A stretch of DNA of 64,000 bases, taken from Stenotrophomonas maltophilia. Its GTDB lineage: Bacteria; Pseudomonadota; Gammaproteobacteria; Xanthomonadales; Xanthomonadaceae. The position numbers and the translations under genes were made by a program. The notes under the pieces are model-generated. The model was given only the letters and a program-made list of their open reading frames with translations, searched no databases and had not been told where the DNA came from. Location: the NCBI RefSeq assembly GCF_039555535.1, contig NZ_CP154630.1, positions 757,001 through 821,000 of the forward strand. Direction: 5' to 3'. Shown one piece after another: positions 55,163 to 63,866 of this stretch (position 1 is its first letter; every line of letters begins with the position of its first letter).

Positions 55163-57154
55163 CTAGTGTTTCTTTACTACGGCCTCGTCAGGGCTCCAGT
55201 TGTCGTCTGTACCATCCTGCAATGATTCCGGCACCGTCCAGATAAGTACGCCGGAGTCCTTGTCGGCAAATTGATGTGCATGGACCCAGAGCTCCGTCCC
55301 CGCTCGATTGAATGCAAGGGATTTCAATGCGATTCCTTCTGGAATGGCGAGGCGCGAGACGTGCTTGCCGGAATCCATGCGCCAGACATCGACGTAACGG
55401 CCCGGCGAAGCGCCTGTAACCGTCATCGCGAGCAGCCTGCCATGAGCCGTACGTGCCAGTGCCTGAGTACCAGTTTTTCGTTCAACCTCAAATGCTGCTT
55501 CCCCGGTGGAAAGACGATGAATGCGAAGAACTTCCCTCTGGTCTGTTGGATCACGAGCTTCTTCGGCAACCCAGTCGCCCGCGGCGCTCCCTAACACCAA
55601 GCGTCCAGTGCTTCCGGACCTCAGTGGAAAGCTCTTGACCACATCGCCTGAAGCAGGTGCAACACCCACCAGGCCGCAACTCGTGAACCAGAAGAGTCCG
55701 TCTCCCAGATCGGGTGCCGGACCTGAGGAGCAGGATTGCATGTAGCCAAAGACGCGCCGCCTCAAGTTGGTTCTGTCTTTCCATAGCTCCTTCATCGCGA
55801 TGACTTCTCCTGATCCTGTGTCCATGATCCGCTCAGGGAAGCGCTCTTCTGTCGCCATGTGAGACTCCGAGTAGAGATAGGAGTTGCCGTCTACATCGAG
55901 TTGCCACCGAGGCGCCATGGTGCTCTGCATACAACGGTTGCTTCGGATGGACCCAGTCGCATCAACGCTGATCTGCACAGGGCAGGACGTGAGAATCTGT
56001 TGCGTCAGACTTGGCACGGTTGCGATCAGGACCCATAACCGCCCCTTTCGGTCGACCTTTGTCTCGATCATCCGCTGACTTTCACCCATTCGCCAAGCCA
56101 CGACGCCCCCGTCCTTCTTCGCGGCAACGTAGCCGTATGACCTGTTGGAGGCTGACGTGACATGGAATTGGTCACTGGATAGCGAACGAATCTGGCCAGA
56201 GTTGTTGCCCGGTTGAATCCTCTGGATTGGGAGCCACTGCAGCATCGTCGTCGCGCCATCCATGGGCAGACGAGGGGCGATGCGCTGAACCGGCGTCTCT
56301 TCGCTTGGATTGAACAGATTCGAGATGACATCCAATGATCTTTCAGGGCCCGCCGGGAGCGTTGATACCAGCGCCTGCATCTGGTCTGAGAATTCCTGGC
56401 TGGCGTGGTTCTCCGTGATCATCTCGGTCTCCCAATGCGGGTAGGGCACACCGGCGACCCCCGGAATGGAGGCGAAGGCTTTCCATTTGACACGGCGTTG
56501 TTCCTGGCGCCGTTCCGCATACCAAAGCAGCGTTTGCGAAGGAGCGCCTGTCATATCCGTCAGGTCGATCAAAACAACGTGCTTGTCGCCTGACCTGCGT
56601 CGCGCAGTGTCAATGTGGGAACTGGAGAACGTCAGTCGATCCACTGTCAGATCAGTGAACGAGCCACCTGTGGGATCGAGATCGGATGGAGACAGCTGTT
56701 CTACGTAAGTACGCCAGCGCGACTTCTCTTCGGGGGCGATGACCCCCAACGTGGCCGCTACATCGATTGCATCAAGCTTCTTCGCGAACACGATTGCACT
56801 TTTCTCAGGGTGGAAGTGCCCGTAGACCTTCATCCACGCCCGCTCCATGTCCCCCAGGATAGGTTGAGCGCCATCCCTCTGGCGGAATGAGCTGGAAAAA
56901 TAGTCTCGTGCACGAAGCGCAGTGCTGACCTCCTGCGTCGATGCGGACACGATGTAAGCCTTGCCCATATAGCTGTCACCCTCTACGTGAAGCAGCATGT
57001 CCCGGGTCTTGGCATCGGCTGGCGTGGTGAGGGCAGGCGGGATAAGGACAGGCCCGGACGTCGGAGCATCCCGCGTGGGCCCCGGGGTTGGCTGGGCGCA
57101 AGCCGTAGGTGTGAGTACAGCGATGATGGCTGCTGTTGGAATAAGTCTGTGCAT
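55163..57154 (-). CDS. Exported propeller-like protein of unknown function, low GC
   Basis: The 663-residue protein was not recognised. It begins with a signal sequence (MHRLIPTAAIIAVLTPTACA), possibly a lipoprotein signal with a weak lipobox at PTAC. The C-terminal half has repeated short beta motifs, such as GRLLAMTVTGASPGRYVDVW followed by AFNRAGTELWVHAHQF, that suggest a WD40/PQQ-type propeller. FASIPGVAGVPYPHWETEM is in the middle. Base composition is clearly lower in GC than its neighbours, with codons such as AGA, TCA and ATT used freely, so horizontal transfer is likely. Upstream in-frame starts exist at 57196 and 57217. Confidence 0.7.
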   Translation of the reverse strand: MHRLIPTAAIIAVLTPTACAQPTPGPTRDAPTSGPVLIPPALTTPADAKTRDMLLHVEGDSYMGKAYIVSASTQEVSTALRARDYFSSSFRQRDGAQPILGDMERAWMKVYGHFHPEKSAIVFAKKLDAIDVAATLGVIAPEEKSRWRTYVEQLSPSDLDPTGGSFTDLTVDRLTFSSSHIDTARRRSGDKHVVLIDLTDMTGAPSQTLLWYAERRQEQRRVKWKAFASIPGVAGVPYPHWETEMITENHASQEFSDQMQALVSTLPAGPERSLDVISNLFNPSEETPVQRIAPRLPMDGATTMLQWLPIQRIQPGNNSGQIRSLSSDQFHVTSASNRSYGYVAAKKDGGVVAWRMGESQRMIETKVDRKGRLWVLIATVPSLTQQILTSCPVQISVDATGSIRSNRCMQSTMAPRWQLDVDGNSYLYSESHMATEERFPERIMDTGSGEVIAMKELWKDRTNLRRRVFGYMQSCSSGPAPDLGDGLFWFTSCGLVGVAPASGDVVKSFPLRSGSTGRLVLGSAAGDWVAEEARDPTDQREVLRIHRLSTGEAAFEVERKTGTQALARTAHGRLLAMTVTGASPGRYVDVWRMDSGKHVSRLAIPEGIALKSLAFNRAGTELWVHAHQFADKDSGVLIWTVPESLQDGTDDNWSPDEAVVKKH

Positions 57155-57497
57155 GATTGAGGTCCATGCCCATTTCCCGACCGATGGCTGCTGCATCTGA
57201 GCGGGCGGGCAGTTCAAGTGCGGGATTCCTGAACTATCTGATGCGGAAACTGTGCTGAGCCATGCAACAAGTACGAAATGGGCCCGCGATTGCCCTGCCC
57301 GGAGGACCTGGCCGACGGAACGCGGAAGCCAGGGGCAGAGCCGCCCCCAGGCCTAGTTCAGGCAATGCGCCAGACCCATCGCTTCAGCGACCTCCTGGCC
57401 TGGACCGGTCGGCCCTGCCGGATTCCTGTTCATCTCCACACGTTCGTTAACACCGACCGTGGCATGCTCGGCGCCAAGCCCACCCGGAACCTCCGCC
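57155..57497. other. Divergent intergenic region before lemA
   Basis: About 340 bases. The left part is the leader of the low-GC gene. GC content rises to the genome level by about 57260. GTTCGTTAACACC (57440-57452) is the most promoter-like patch before lemA. No further gene or repeat is supported. Confidence 0.4.
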
Positions 57498-58115
57498 ATG
57501 CGCCTGTTCACCCGTGTCCTGCCCCTGATGCTGCTGGCCTCCCTGTTGTCCGGCTGCGGCTACAACGCCATCCAGCAGAAGGATGAGGCGGTCAAGGCCA
57601 GCTGGTCGGAAGTGCTCAACCAGTACAAGCGCCGCGCCGACCTGGTGCCCAACCTGGTGCAGACCGTGAAGGGCTTCGCCAGCCAGGAAGAGCGCGTGCT
57701 GACCGAAGTCACCAACGCCCGTTCGCGGGTTGGCCAGATCAACGTCAACGCAGATGACGAGGCCTCGCTGAAGCAGTTCCAACAGGCCCAGGGCGAACTT
57801 GGCAGTGCGCTGTCGCGGCTGCTGGTGGTCACCGAGAACTACCCGGTGCTGAAGTCCGACCAGAATTTCCGCGACCTGCAGGCGCAGCTGGAAGGCACCG
57901 AAAACCGCATCACCGTTGCCCGCGGCCGCTACATTCAGCAAGTGCAGGACTACAACACCTACATCCGCTCGTTCCCGCAGGTGATCACCGCCAAGATCTT
58001 CGGTTACAAGACCAAGCCGAACTTCACCGTGGACAACGAAGCGCAGATTTCCAACGCACCGGCGGTCGATTTCGGCAACGCGCCGCAGCAGCCGGCGCCG
58101 CAGCCGGGCCACTGA
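57498..58115 (+). CDS. LemA family lipoprotein
   Basis: The 205-residue protein has a lipoprotein signal (lipobox LLSGC, Cys20) and a LemA four-helix domain with YNAIQQKDEAVKASWSEVLN and YKRRADLVPNLVQTVKGFA. LemA proteins are anchored in the membrane and their role is not settled. The two genes that follow encode TPM domains, a combination seen in many bacteria. The gap to the next gene is 3 bases. Confidence 0.92.
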   Translation: MRLFTRVLPLMLLASLLSGCGYNAIQQKDEAVKASWSEVLNQYKRRADLVPNLVQTVKGFASQEERVLTEVTNARSRVGQINVNADDEASLKQFQQAQGELGSALSRLLVVTENYPVLKSDQNFRDLQAQLEGTENRITVARGRYIQQVQDYNTYIRSFPQVITAKIFGYKTKPNFTVDNEAQISNAPAVDFGNAPQQPAPQPGH

Positions 58116-58118
58116 CCG

Positions 58119-59018
58119 ATGCGCCTGGCCACTGCGCTGCTGGCCCTGCTGCTGTGGCTGCCGCTGGCGTCGCAGGCGCAGCAGCTGGCGCCGATTCCGG
58201 CGCTGGATTCGCCGGTGGTCGATACCACCGGCACGCTGGATGCCGCGCAGAAGCAGGCGCTGGTACAGCAGGCGCTGGACCTCCAGCAGCGCAAGGGCAG
58301 CCAGCTGCAGGTGCTGGTGGTGCCCAGCACCCAGCCGGAGGACATCGCCCAGTACACCACGCGGGTCTTCGACCAGTGGCAGATCGGCCGCAAGGGCGTG
58401 GATGACGGCGTGCTGCTGGTGGTGGCCAAGGATGACCGGCGTGTGCGCATCGAGCCGGGCTATGGTCTTGAAGGCGCCATCCCCGATGCCATCGCCAACC
58501 GGGTCATCCAGGAATACCTGGTGCCGCGTTTCCGCAGTGGCGACTACGCCGGCGGCATCACCGATGCCACGGCGGTGCTGGTCAAGCTGATCGATGGCGA
58601 AACGCTGCCGGCACCGGTCAGCGGCCATCGTGGGCGGGAACCCGGCGGTGGCGGCGATACCTGGTTCCTGGCGCTGTTCATCGGCGTGTTCGCTGGCAGC
58701 ATCCTGCGCGGCGTGTTCTCGCGCGTGCCGCGCCCGCTGCGTGGCCTGCTCGGTGGCGCGGGTGCAGCGCTGGCGGCGTTTCTGTTCACGTCCACGCTGC
58801 TGGCCAGTGGCCTGGCGGGCGTCGTGGGCCTGATCGTTGCCATGCTCTCCGGCCACCCGGGCCGCTTTGCCGGTGGCGGCGGCTGGGGTGGTGGCAGCTG
58901 GGGCGGCGGAGGCGGCTTCGGTGGCGGTGGTGGATTCGGCGGTGGCGGCGGTTGGGGCGGCGGTTGGGGCGGCGGTGGTGGCCGCTCCGGCGGTGGCGGT
59001 GCTTCGGGGGGCTGGTGA
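58119..59018 (+). CDS. TPM-domain protein with Gly-rich tail (YgcG family)
   Basis: The 299-residue protein has a signal peptide (about 1-20, LWLPLASQAQ), a TPM domain of about residues 25-165 (PVVDTTGTLDAAQKQALVQQ and RIEPGYGLEGAIPDAIANRV), and two membrane helices of about 180-245. The tail is almost purely Gly with Trp, Phe and Ser (from about 247). TPM domains in this setting are thought to act in the periplasm. The last base of its stop is the first base of the next start (TGATG). Confidence 0.9.
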   Translation: MRLATALLALLLWLPLASQAQQLAPIPALDSPVVDTTGTLDAAQKQALVQQALDLQQRKGSQLQVLVVPSTQPEDIAQYTTRVFDQWQIGRKGVDDGVLLVVAKDDRRVRIEPGYGLEGAIPDAIANRVIQEYLVPRFRSGDYAGGITDATAVLVKLIDGETLPAPVSGHRGREPGGGGDTWFLALFIGVFAGSILRGVFSRVPRPLRGLLGGAGAALAAFLFTSTLLASGLAGVVGLIVAMLSGHPGRFAGGGGWGGGSWGGGGGFGGGGGFGGGGGWGGGWGGGGGRSGGGGASGGW

Positions 59019-59512
59019 TGATCCAACGACTGTGTCGCCACGTGTTTTCCCCATCGGTACGGCGCGCGTTCCCGCCGGCCACGCTGCAGGCGATCACCGA
59101 GGCCATCGCGGCCGGTGAGCAGCGCCATGGCGGGCAGGTGATGTTCGCGGTGGAAGCGGACCTGCCACTGGCCGCGCTGTGGCACAAGGTCACCCCGCGC
59201 CAGGCGGCCGAACACGCCTTCGCGCGCCTGCGCACCTGGGACACGGCCCACAACAACGGCGTACTGATCTACCTGCTGCTGGCCGACCACGCCATCGAGA
59301 TCGTGGCCGACCGGGGCCTGCACGGCCGGGTCAGCCCGGCGCAGTGGCAGCGGGTCTGCACGCATCTGCGCGAGGGGCTGCGTGGTTCCAATCCGGTGGA
59401 AGCGCTGCAGGATGCCATCGACGAGGTCTCCAGCCTGGTGGAAGGGCACTTTCCGGCCTCGACGCGGTCGAACGATGACGCGTTGCCGAACTCGCCCCAG
59501 CTCCTTGGTTGA
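59018..59512 (+). CDS. Second TPM-domain protein, without signal peptide
   Basis: This 164-residue protein has a TPM-type core: RHGGQVMFAVEADLPLAALW, NNGVLIYLLLADHAIEIVAD and RGLHGRVSPAQWQ. It has no signal peptide or membrane segment, unlike its neighbour, so it should stay in the cytoplasm unless exported by other means. It overlaps the first TPM gene by one base and closes the lemA operon. Function unknown. Confidence 0.85.
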   Translation: MIQRLCRHVFSPSVRRAFPPATLQAITEAIAAGEQRHGGQVMFAVEADLPLAALWHKVTPRQAAEHAFARLRTWDTAHNNGVLIYLLLADHAIEIVADRGLHGRVSPAQWQRVCTHLREGLRGSNPVEALQDAIDEVSSLVEGHFPASTRSNDDALPNSPQLLG

Positions 59513-59563
59513 GCCGGGGCGGCACTGGCCCGAGAATAGGCGTTCAACCGCAAGGCACCTTCC

Positions 59564-60451
59564 ATGATCTATTTCCACGACATCGACCCCATCGCCCTCT
59601 CGCTGGGGCCGATCAAGGTGCATTGGTACGGCATCATGTACCTGCTGGGCTTCACCGCCGCCTGGCTGCTGGGCCGCAGGCGCATCGCCGCCGGTCGCCT
59701 GCCGGGCGTCGACGCCAATGGATTCTCCGACCTGCTGTTCTACGCCATGCTCGGCGTGGTGCTGGGTGGGCGCATCGGCTACATGCTGTTCTACGCGCTG
59801 GGCGATTTCCTGCACAACCCGCTGCTGCTGTTCAAGGTGTGGGATGGCGGCATGAGCTTCCACGGCGGCCTGCTCGGCGTGCTGGGCGCCTGCTGGTGGT
59901 GGTCGCGCAAGCACGCGCTGCACTTCTTCGACACCATGGATTTCATGGCGCCGCTGGTGCCACTGGGCCTGGGCTTCGGCCGCATCGGCAACTTCATCGG
60001 CGCCGAGCTGTGGGGCAAGTACACCGACGGCACCTGGGGCGTGGTGTTCCCTTCCGGCCTGCCGGCGCCGCTGAACCAGCTGGACCATGCGACCCTGCAG
60101 TCGCAGTTCGCCACCGGCGCCCTGAACCAGTTCGCCCGTCATCCGTCGCAGCTGTATGAAGCCTTCCTGGAAGGCCTGGTGATGTTCGTGGTGCTGTGGG
60201 CCGTGTCGGCCAAGCCGCGTCATCGTTATCTGGTCGGCGGCCTGTTCGCGCTGATGTACGGCCTGTTCCGCTTTGCCGTGGAGTTCGTGCGCATGCCCGA
60301 CAACGGCGTCTACGTGGCCTTCGACTGGCTGACCCGTGGTCAGATCCTCAGCCTGCCGCTGATCGCCTTCGGCCTGGTGCTGCTGGCGATGTCGCGCCGC
60401 GCGCCGGTGCTGCAGCCGCAGCTGCCGGTGGTCGCCGAGGACAAGGCATGA
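59564..60451 (+). CDS. lgt: Prolipoprotein diacylglyceryl transferase
   Basis: Lgt attaches diacylglycerol to the lipobox cysteine of prolipoproteins in the inner membrane. The 295-residue protein has seven helices and the signatures [24 protein letters not shown] and the Lgt motif [13 protein letters not shown] with the essential Arg and Glu. It is coupled to thyA through an ATGA overlap, the usual lgt-thyA arrangement. Confidence 0.97.
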   Translation: MIYFHDIDPIALSLGPIKVHWYGIMYLLGFTAAWLLGRRRIAAGRLPGVDANGFSDLLFYAMLGVVLGGRIGYMLFYALGDFLHNPLLLFKVWDGGMSFHGGLLGVLGACWWWSRKHALHFFDTMDFMAPLVPLGLGFGRIGNFIGAELWGKYTDGTWGVVFPSGLPAPLNQLDHATLQSQFATGALNQFARHPSQLYEAFLEGLVMFVVLWAVSAKPRHRYLVGGLFALMYGLFRFAVEFVRMPDNGVYVAFDWLTRGQILSLPLIAFGLVLLAMSRRAPVLQPQLPVVAEDKA

Positions 60452-61242
60452 AGGCTTACCTGAACCTGCTCTCGCACGTGCTCGAACACGGCGCGGAGAA
60501 GAGTGATCGCACCGGCACCGGCACCCGCAGCGTGTTCGGCTGGCAGATGCGCTTCAACCTCAACGAAGGCTTCCCGCTGGTCACCACCAAAAAGCTGCAC
60601 CTGCGCTCGATCATCCACGAGCTGCTGTGGTTCCTGAAGGGCGACACCAACATCGGCTACCTGAAGGACAACCAGGTACGCATCTGGGACGAGTGGGCCG
60701 ATGCGAACGGCGACCTCGGCCCGGTCTACGGCAAGCAGTGGCGCAGCTGGGCCACCGCCGATGGTCGCGAGATCGACCAGATGCAGTGGCTGGTGGACGA
60801 GATCAAGCGCAACCCCGATTCGCGGCGGCTGGTGGTCAGCGCCTGGAACGTGGGCGAGCTTTCGCAGATGGCGTTGATGCCGTGCCACAACCTGTTCCAG
60901 TTCTACGTGGTGGATGGCAAGCTCAGCTGCCAGCTGTACCAGCGCAGCGGCGACATCTTCCTTGGCGTGCCGTTCAACATTGCCAGCTACGCGCTGCTGA
61001 CCCATATGGTTGCGCAGGCCACCGGCCTGGGCGTGGGCGACTTCGTGCATACGCTGGGCGATGCGCACCTGTACTCCAACCATTTCGAGCAGGCCCGCGA
61101 GCAGCTGGCGCGCGAACCGCGCGCGCTGCCGAAGCTGTGGTTGAACCCGGACGTGACCGACCTGTTCGGTTTCCAGTTCGACGACATCCGCATCGACGGC
61201 TACGATCCGCACCCGGCGATCAAGGCGCCGGTGGCGGTGTGA
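60448..61242 (+). CDS. thyA: Thymidylate synthase
   Basis: ThyA converts dUMP to dTMP with methylene-THF. The 264-residue product equals the E. coli length, with the catalytic Cys146 in [14 protein letters not shown], the Arg in [13 protein letters not shown] and the conserved ending IKAPVAV. It yields dihydrofolate, which FolA, encoded two genes downstream, recycles. Confidence 0.99.
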   Translation: MKAYLNLLSHVLEHGAEKSDRTGTGTRSVFGWQMRFNLNEGFPLVTTKKLHLRSIIHELLWFLKGDTNIGYLKDNQVRIWDEWADANGDLGPVYGKQWRSWATADGREIDQMQWLVDEIKRNPDSRRLVVSAWNVGELSQMALMPCHNLFQFYVVDGKLSCQLYQRSGDIFLGVPFNIASYALLTHMVAQATGLGVGDFVHTLGDAHLYSNHFEQAREQLAREPRALPKLWLNPDVTDLFGFQFDDIRIDGYDPHPAIKAPVAV

Positions 61243-61323
61243 TTGATGTTTGGCATGCTGCGTATCAGCTGGTGAGACCTGACTGATGCAGATTGTTTCT
61301 CGGATTCACTAAGTGGAGGAGCA

Positions 61324-61611
61324 ATGAGCAAACATTCACGAAAGGCACGGGAAAAGCTGGCGGAAGGCTTGATGTCGATGTCCGGCTCCCTGGCCGTTGC
61401 ATTGACTGTTGGTGTGTTGATTACTCCTCTCCTGGCAGTCGCCAATGCGGCGGTCGCGGGAAAGGATGTGGACCTTTGGGTCATGATTACTGACCTCAAG
61501 CCGACTACTGCGGCAATACTGTTCCTGCTCTATTGTTCAGCGGTTGCGACAGTACTCGGTGGACGTAGCGCGGCGATGAAAATCTTCAACGAGTTGTATC
61601 CGGACAAATGA
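61324..61611 (+). CDS. Small two-helix membrane protein coupled to folA
   Basis: The 95-residue protein has a basic N-terminus (MSKHSRKAREKLAEG) and two hydrophobic helices (about residues 20-43 and 58-80). The loop between them carries charges (GKDVDLWVMITDLKPTT). GGAGGAG lies directly before ATG 61324, a strong ribosome site. The stop overlaps the folA start (ATGA), so FolA translation probably depends on this gene. The base composition is lower in GC than thyA and folA. No family was recognised. It looks like an insertion in a thyA-folA unit. Confidence 0.7.
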   Translation: MSKHSRKAREKLAEGLMSMSGSLAVALTVGVLITPLLAVANAAVAGKDVDLWVMITDLKPTTAAILFLLYCSAVATVLGGRSAAMKIFNELYPDK

Positions 61612-62099
61612 AGCTGTCGATGATCGTGGCGTTGGACCGCAACCGTGGCATTGGCCAGGGCAATGCAATGCCCTGGCACCTGCCGGATGATTTCAAGCAC
61701 TTCAAGGCGCTCACCCTGGGCAAGCCGATCCTGATGGGGCGCAAGACGGCCGAGTCGATCGGCCGCGTACTGCCGGGGCGGACCAACCTGGTGCTGACCC
61801 GCAGCGGCCAGGTGCCGTTCGAGGGCATGCGCGCGGTGGCGTCGCTGGAGGAAGCCAAGGCGATTGCCGAAGGCGAGAGCGCCAGTGAACTGTGCATCAT
61901 CGGTGGCGGCGAGATCTTCCGACAGCTGCTCGACCAGGCCAGTGACCTGTACCTGACCTGGGTGGATGCCGAAGTCCCCGCCGATACCCATTTCCCCGAG
62001 GTGGATGCGCAGGACTGGCGGGAAGTGAGCAGCGAGCCGCACCCGGCCGACGAACGCCATGCCCACGCGTTCCGCTTCGTGCACTACGTGCGCCGCTGA
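61608..62099 (+). CDS. folA: Dihydrofolate reductase
   Basis: FolA reduces dihydrofolate to tetrahydrofolate with NADPH and is the target of trimethoprim. The 163-residue product has Asp27 in WHLPDDFKHFK, the Met20-loop equivalent GNAMPW, the NADPH motifs MGRKTAESIG and IIGGGEIFRQLL, and the C-terminal strand FRFVHYVRR. No good ribosome site precedes ATG 61608. Coupling to the overlapping upstream gene is likely. Confidence 0.97.
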   Translation: MKLSMIVALDRNRGIGQGNAMPWHLPDDFKHFKALTLGKPILMGRKTAESIGRVLPGRTNLVLTRSGQVPFEGMRAVASLEEAKAIAEGESASELCIIGGGEIFRQLLDQASDLYLTWVDAEVPADTHFPEVDAQDWREVSSEPHPADERHAHAFRFVHYVRR

Positions 62100-62111
62100 A
62101 GATGGTTTCCT

Positions 62112-62179
62112 GTAGAGCCGAGCCATGCTCGGCTGCTGTTGCCGGACACATCCCGTAGCCGAGCATGGCTCGGCTCTAC
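62112..62179. repeat. Inverted pair of GTAG palindromes
   Basis: GTAGAGCCGAGCCATGCTCG at 62112 and its mirror ending GGCTCTAC at 62179, between the convergent folA and DUF1287 genes. Confidence 0.92.
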
Positions 62180-62187
62180 AGGATTGC

Positions 62188-62832
62188 CTACGGCATCCGG
62201 TAATGCCCGATGATGGCGTGCTGGAACAGCAGATTCTCTTCGCGCGTGCCGCGCGCGATGTTGTGCAGCACCAGCGGCGTGCCGTTGGCCAGCCTGCGGT
62301 CGGAGACGATGCCCACGTGCAGCAGGCCGTTGCCGTTGAGCTTCCAGGCGACGATGTCGCCGGCTGCGTAGTCGGCGGCGAGGGCCGTGATCGGCTGCTG
62401 CCAGCCCTGCCGTTCGAACCAGCGCATCAGGTTCGGTACGCGGCGATGATCGATGTTGCGATCCGGTCGTGACAGGCCCCAGATCGCCGGATAGGCACTG
62501 AAGTTGCCGCGCATGTCCTCATGCACGCGGGCCTGCAGGTCCACGTCCAGGCTGCGCAGCGCGCGCACCACCACGTCGGTGCACACGCCGCGATCAACCG
62601 GGACGTCTCCACCGGGATAGGCCAGCACCTGGTAGGCAGGGTCGTAGCGGGTGGTGACGCCGATCTGCGCGCGCGCTGCAGCCACCAGTGGCGGCGAAGG
62701 CGCCTGCGGTTGCGATGGCGTGCGGCCGGCGTTTCCGCCGCCGGTGGGGGCCGGGGCCGAAGTGGGCTGGCAGCCGCTGGCCAGGGCCAGCGTCAGCAGC
62801 ACCATCCATGGTGCCCAGCCGCGCCGCGTCAT
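62188..62832 (-). CDS. DUF1287 family lipoprotein
   Basis: The 214-residue protein has a lipobox (LASGC, Cys21), a Pro-rich linker, then the DUF1287 domain from about residue 50 (YDPAYQVLAYPGGDVPVDRG, CTDVVVRALRS). A Cys and later His residues (HVGIVSDRR, HNIARGT) suggest an NlpC/P60-like papain fold, so a periplasmic peptidase or amidase role is plausible. It is coupled to apaH by an ATGA overlap. Confidence 0.85.
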   Translation of the reverse strand: MTRRGWAPWMVLLTLALASGCQPTSAPAPTGGGNAGRTPSQPQAPSPPLVAAARAQIGVTTRYDPAYQVLAYPGGDVPVDRGVCTDVVVRALRSLDVDLQARVHEDMRGNFSAYPAIWGLSRPDRNIDHRRVPNLMRWFERQGWQQPITALAADYAAGDIVAWKLNGNGLLHVGIVSDRRLANGTPLVLHNIARGTREENLLFQHAIIGHYRMP

Positions 62833-63851
62833 GCCTGCGGTGGGGGACTGCTGTTGCCGGGGCCCGCGGCGCCACCACCACCGCCACCACGGCGACGACG
62901 ACGGCGCGGGCCGCGATTGCCCGGGGTGCCGGCCGGAGCGTTACCGCCGCCCTGTTCCTTGCCCTGCGCCGACGCAGCCGGGCGCTCGTGCGCCGGGCGG
63001 GCGGGCGGGCGGGCGTTGGGCACGGGGGCGGGTACATCGCGGCCTGGTACCTGCACCACGCGCAGTTCATCGGTATCGAGCTGGATGGCAGTCAGCTTGC
63101 CGCCCCACACCGCGCCGGTGTCGATGGCGTGCACGCCCTGGGTGATGGTCAGGCCCAGCGCCGACCAGTGGCCGCAGACGACCTTGAGGTCACGCTCGAC
63201 GCGACCCGGCACTTCGAACCAGGGATACAGCCCCTGTTCCTGCGTGCCCGGCGTGCCCTTGTCCTCGATGCCGATGCGCCCACGCGGGGTGCAGTAGCGC
63301 ATGCGGGTGAGCACGTTGATGATCGCGCGTGAACGGTCGTAGCCGGACAGGTTCGGTGCCCAGCTCGGCTTGTCGCCGTACATGTTGCGGAACAACTTGC
63401 GGTAGCCGGCGCCGTGCAGCTGTGCCTCGACTTCGGCGGCATGCTTCTCGGCCATCTGCGTGGTCCACTTCGGCGCCAGGCCGGCGTGCACCATCATCCA
63501 GCCCAGCTCGCGGTCCACGTGCACCAGCTTCTGCAGGCGCAGCCAGTCCAGCAGTTCGTCGCGGTCCTCGGCCTGCACGATGCGCAGCAGGTCCGGGTTG
63601 ACCTTGCGCTGTTCCTCTTCGGTGCGGGCACCGACGGCCAGCAGCGAAAGGTCATGGTTGCCCAGCACCACCACGCTGTGCTCGCGCAGCGAATGAACCA
63701 GCCGCAGTGTTTCCAGGGACTGGCCACCGCGGTTGACCAGGTCGCCGCAGAACCACAGGGTGTCCTGCGCCGGATCGAAGCGGATCTTCTCCAGCAGCCG
63801 CTGGGTGACGTCATAGCAGCCCTGCAGGTCGCCGATCGCCCACACACTCAT
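62829..63851 (-). CDS. apaH: Diadenosine tetraphosphatase ApaH with long basic tail
   Basis: ApaH splits Ap4A symmetrically and also removes Np4 caps from bacterial RNA. The 340-residue protein has the phosphoesterase motifs at the N-terminus: IGDLQGCYD, GDLVNRGGQSLE and LGNHDLSLLA, followed by VHAGLAPKWT. The catalytic part ends near residue 270. About 70 further residues form a Pro/Arg/Gly-rich tail with a run of six Arg and of Gly, which E. coli ApaH lacks. The next gene upstream is apaG, 15 bases away. Confidence 0.95.
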   Translation of the reverse strand: MSVWAIGDLQGCYDVTQRLLEKIRFDPAQDTLWFCGDLVNRGGQSLETLRLVHSLREHSVVVLGNHDLSLLAVGARTEEEQRKVNPDLLRIVQAEDRDELLDWLRLQKLVHVDRELGWMMVHAGLAPKWTTQMAEKHAAEVEAQLHGAGYRKLFRNMYGDKPSWAPNLSGYDRSRAIINVLTRMRYCTPRGRIGIEDKGTPGTQEQGLYPWFEVPGRVERDLKVVCGHWSALGLTITQGVHAIDTGAVWGGKLTAIQLDTDELRVVQVPGRDVPAPVPNARPPARPAHERPAASAQGKEQGGGNAPAGTPGNRGPRRRRRRGGGGGGAAGPGNSSPPPQA

Positions 63852-63866
63852 CGTTCGGCCTCCGTG

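Noticed and set aside
57278..57586. 102-codon open frame before and across the start of lemA
   Set aside because: It overlaps lemA in another frame, has no ribosome site and no recognisable sequence.
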